Source: Chara braunii
Taxonomy: Eukaryota; Streptophyta; Charophyceae; Charales; Characeae
Assembly (NCBI GenBank): GCA_003427395.1
Contig: BFEA01000978.1
Coordinates: 226,764 to 270,647, forward strand
Length of the DNA: 43,884 nucleotides
Direction: 5' to 3'
Positions 41,991-43,884 of this stretch are shown here, one piece after another. Positions within the stretch are counted from its first letter, which is position 1. Each line of letters starts with the position of its first letter. A program made the position numbers and the translations under genes. Below the pieces are notes generated by a model that saw only the letters and a program-made list of their open reading frames with translations, did not search any database and was not told where the DNA came from.

Positions 41991-42137
41991 TCCAATCGAT
42001 GGGAAGTACCTTTTGATCATGCGAAGCATCTTCTCGTTCGTCCATTCGTTGCTATACCCGAACTGTTCGAACTTGTCAGCCCAAGAAGAGGCATGATTTC
42101 CATCGAACAAAGGAACGTCAATCTTGGGGTAGGGCTC
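41991..42137 (-). pseudogene. Ty3/gypsy gag fragment
   Basis: The minus frame reads PYPKIDVPLFDGNHASSWAD, then KFEQFGYSNEWTNEKMLRMI and KRYFPSIG. The pattern hydrophobic-Pro-x-Phe-Asp-Gly, then Trp about seven residues on, then a charged helix, is that of the retrotransposon gag (capsid) family in plant LTR elements. A stop lies just upstream. Downstream, TTGATCATGCGAAGCATCTT occurs twice (41963 and 42013), showing a short local duplication that disrupts the frame. It lies on the correct strand for LTR L5 and its primer-binding site. Confidence 0.7.
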
Positions 42138-42144
42138 TCACTGT

Positions 42145-42690
42145 GACTGTCGGATTACCCATACCAATTCAACGAAAAAAATTCCTAAAATTAAATAATC
42201 ATTCTACAGTAAAATCAATCTAAATTTTAAATTTTCATTCCATCTTAAAAAATGTCATTCCAATTTTAAAAATTTTCATCTTACTTGCAAACTTTCATTC
42301 CAAGAATAGGGTATCCCTTCTTATTTGGACTGCATGCTAGAGATGGAATGGAAGTGTGGATGAGTTCATGAAATATTTTAATTGGACTGTCATTCTAAGT
42401 AAGGATTTTCAATCATAAATAGGTTAATCCAATCTACATTAGAAGATTTTTGTTGTTGTAGAATGAAAATTTAATTAAAACATTTCATAAACTCGTTCAA
42501 ACTTCCATTCCATCTTCAACAAATAGATGTAGTTGGAAGGGAAAACTCATATTTAAACGGGAACTTATCAAATAAAACTGGAAATTCTAGAATTGGACGA
42601 ACATTGGAATGATAATTTATAAATCTGAAGGATTTTTTTTTAATGGAATGTTTTTTCAACGTTTATTTCTCATGGGAATTTTTCTGTTGT
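42145..42690. repeat. AT-rich insert with ATTCCA/TGGAAT motifs
   Basis: TTTCATTCCA-type motifs dominate the left half and GGAATG or GAATGAAAA-type motifs the right half, giving rough inverted symmetry. Base composition is much more AT-rich than the adjacent gag and LTR. It may be a MITE-like insertion between the gypsy leader and gag. Confidence 0.4.
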
Positions 42691-42868
42691 TCTCGAATGT
42701 CGTTCCTCCCATCGTCGACGTTATCATGACGTCCTGCGGCCCCGTCCATCAGGAGACCAAAACATAAACCAGAGAAAAATTTTTCTTAGACAACCACAAA
42801 AGCCTAACCTTTTACTTATTCCATTCCTGAGTATCGTTCCACCAGGGACAACGGTAGTTTAGCGTTAT

Positions 42869-42885
42869 CCCCGACCATGGCGCCA
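42869..42885 (-). other. Primer-binding site of gypsy element L5
   Basis: The minus strand reads TGGCGCCATGGTCGGGG, similar to the tRNA-Asp type site, two bases inside the LTR end. Confidence 0.65.
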
Positions 42886-42887
42886 CC

Positions 42888-43355
42888 TGTAGAGTGCATC
42901 GTCCCCCTCGCGAGCGAGGGCTCTCCCGACCACATCCCGTAGGAGAAACTTAGGCTTTCAACTTTTTAAAGACAACTCGAGGACGACACGGTAACCCGCA
43001 TCGACCCCTCGCCACTCCGGCTAAGTGCGCCAACTGTACATCTCGCGGTCCCCTACGACAAGATAGGTTCTCGCGGGGCACAACTTACCTTCCCTAAGGG
43101 GCTGTCACCACCCTTAGGGGTGTATCCCCGCCGAGCTAGCGGCCCACATGCGAAGACTTTTATAATGTAATTGCAGAGGTAGGCCGACATAGGGCGTTTG
43201 CTCGTTCGCTGTAGCATAGGTACGAATGGTTGAACGCCAAAGTGGACCCGAACGTCGTCCGTCCCTAGGGCGTTGATCTCCCAGGATTCGGAACGTACGC
43301 CGATTGACTAGGACATCATATTCCAAGCGTAAGGAAAACTTTGAGCAATCCTAAC
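42888..43355 (-). mobile_element. Gypsy-type LTR L5, minus strand
   Basis: The plus strand starts TGTAGAGTGCATCGTCCCC. It contains CCCTACGACAAGATAGG, GCGGGGCACAACTTACC and CGAACGTCGTCC, all shared with L1 to L4. With the primer-binding site and gag fragment to the left, it is the 5' LTR of a minus-strand element. The outer end is approximate. Confidence 0.7.
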
Positions 43356-43884
43356 TCCTTTTAAAGACAATCAAGAGTTAATACGACAAAACACTTTCAA
43401 AAGAAGACTCGGGTCAACTTAAGTTGACTTATCTTATGAAATCGATACAATCATGCATACCACTCGTTCAGATCAAATCGACGAAGGCTGACTTGGCTTT
43501 TCATCCAATGATGAGCCAACACGAGTTGACTTGACTTCAAACAACACTTATCAATAAAAGGATAAAAGCATGACTGACATACATAGTGACGCTTAAATGG
43601 TGTCTGACCAAATTATCTCCACTTCTATGTTCCCCCCCTGGCCGCGACCGAGTTCGGTCGTGGCCGTGGCCGGGACCCCCCTGGCCGTGGCCGCTCCGGC
43701 CGAGAACTTTTAGCCGCGACCGTGACCGATCGGGGAGGGGGGTTTAGGAGTGGGGAGCGGGTTTCGAGTCGGGGGGCGGTCCCCTACCCCCCCGCAAAAA
43801 AAAAAAAAAAAAAACCTTCAAAAACAGGGAGGCGGAATCTGGGGATTTTTTGAGGCAGGGCGGATAATTTTGAGGCCGAAAAAA
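43356..43884. other. Window end: unassigned, then GC-rich hairpin and homopolymers
   Basis: 43356-43620 holds no feature I recognise. At 43640-43665, GGCCGCGACCGA pairs with TCGGTCGTGGCC across a GT loop (one G-T pair). The surrounding GGCCGTGGCCG and G/C runs and an A run near 43797-43814 are low complexity. It could be the start of another dispersed element cut by the window edge. Confidence 0.45.

Overview
The window looks like intron-bearing nuclear DNA from a large, repeat-rich eukaryotic genome. No bacterial gene organisation is visible. Four things point to the green lineage: three tandem TTTAGGG telomere-type units at 15916-15940; U6 snRNA-related sequences with the plant-style 5' end; relics of a Ty3/gypsy-type LTR retroelement with a tRNA-Asp-like primer-binding site; and split PrimPol-type exons with GT-AG borders. 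A streptophyte alga or early land plant is a guess from this repeat character. The species cannot be named from the sequence.

Left part (1-10.4 kb): two arrays of one palindromic satellite family (core TTTCGGTACCGAAA) lie in opposite orientations at 1-604 and 9296-10405. Between them are three tandem U6-like sequences in GGA-rich DNA (4.6-5.1 kb) and the one recognisable gene. That gene consists of consecutive exons for the C-terminal zinc-binding domain of a PrimPol (primase-polymerase). All four C/H/C/C ligands are kept, but one in-frame TAG is present. Dispersed repeats fill the large intron of this gene. No catalytic-domain exons were found, so it is called a partial gene or pseudogene.

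Middle part (10.4-25.2 kb): it starts with a minus-strand LTR-element relic (LTR, primer-binding site, gag-like reading frame with one stop). A 65-80 bp hairpin-forming satellite follows, broken by a 378-base N gap. Then come a short interstitial telomere-like repeat, many microsatellites, and a 1,666-bp tandem duplication carrying small foldback elements with about 22-bp inverted termini. A long polypyrimidine tract and a likely tRNA-derived SINE end this part.

Right part (25.2-43.9 kb): a 7.3-kb block (25221-32540) is repeated as a 7.8-kb direct copy (33429-41241). Each copy holds, in order, a decayed minus-strand membrane-protein-like reading frame, AG-rich minisatellites, an array of 81-bp (27-codon) units, a 266-bp segment with a single mismatch between copies, a solo LTR and a U6-like pseudogene. 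The far right end carries a rearranged gypsy-type element (inverted LTR pieces, primer-binding site, gag fragment). No intact, confidently functional gene was found. Most long open frames are by-products of microsatellites or satellite periodicity.
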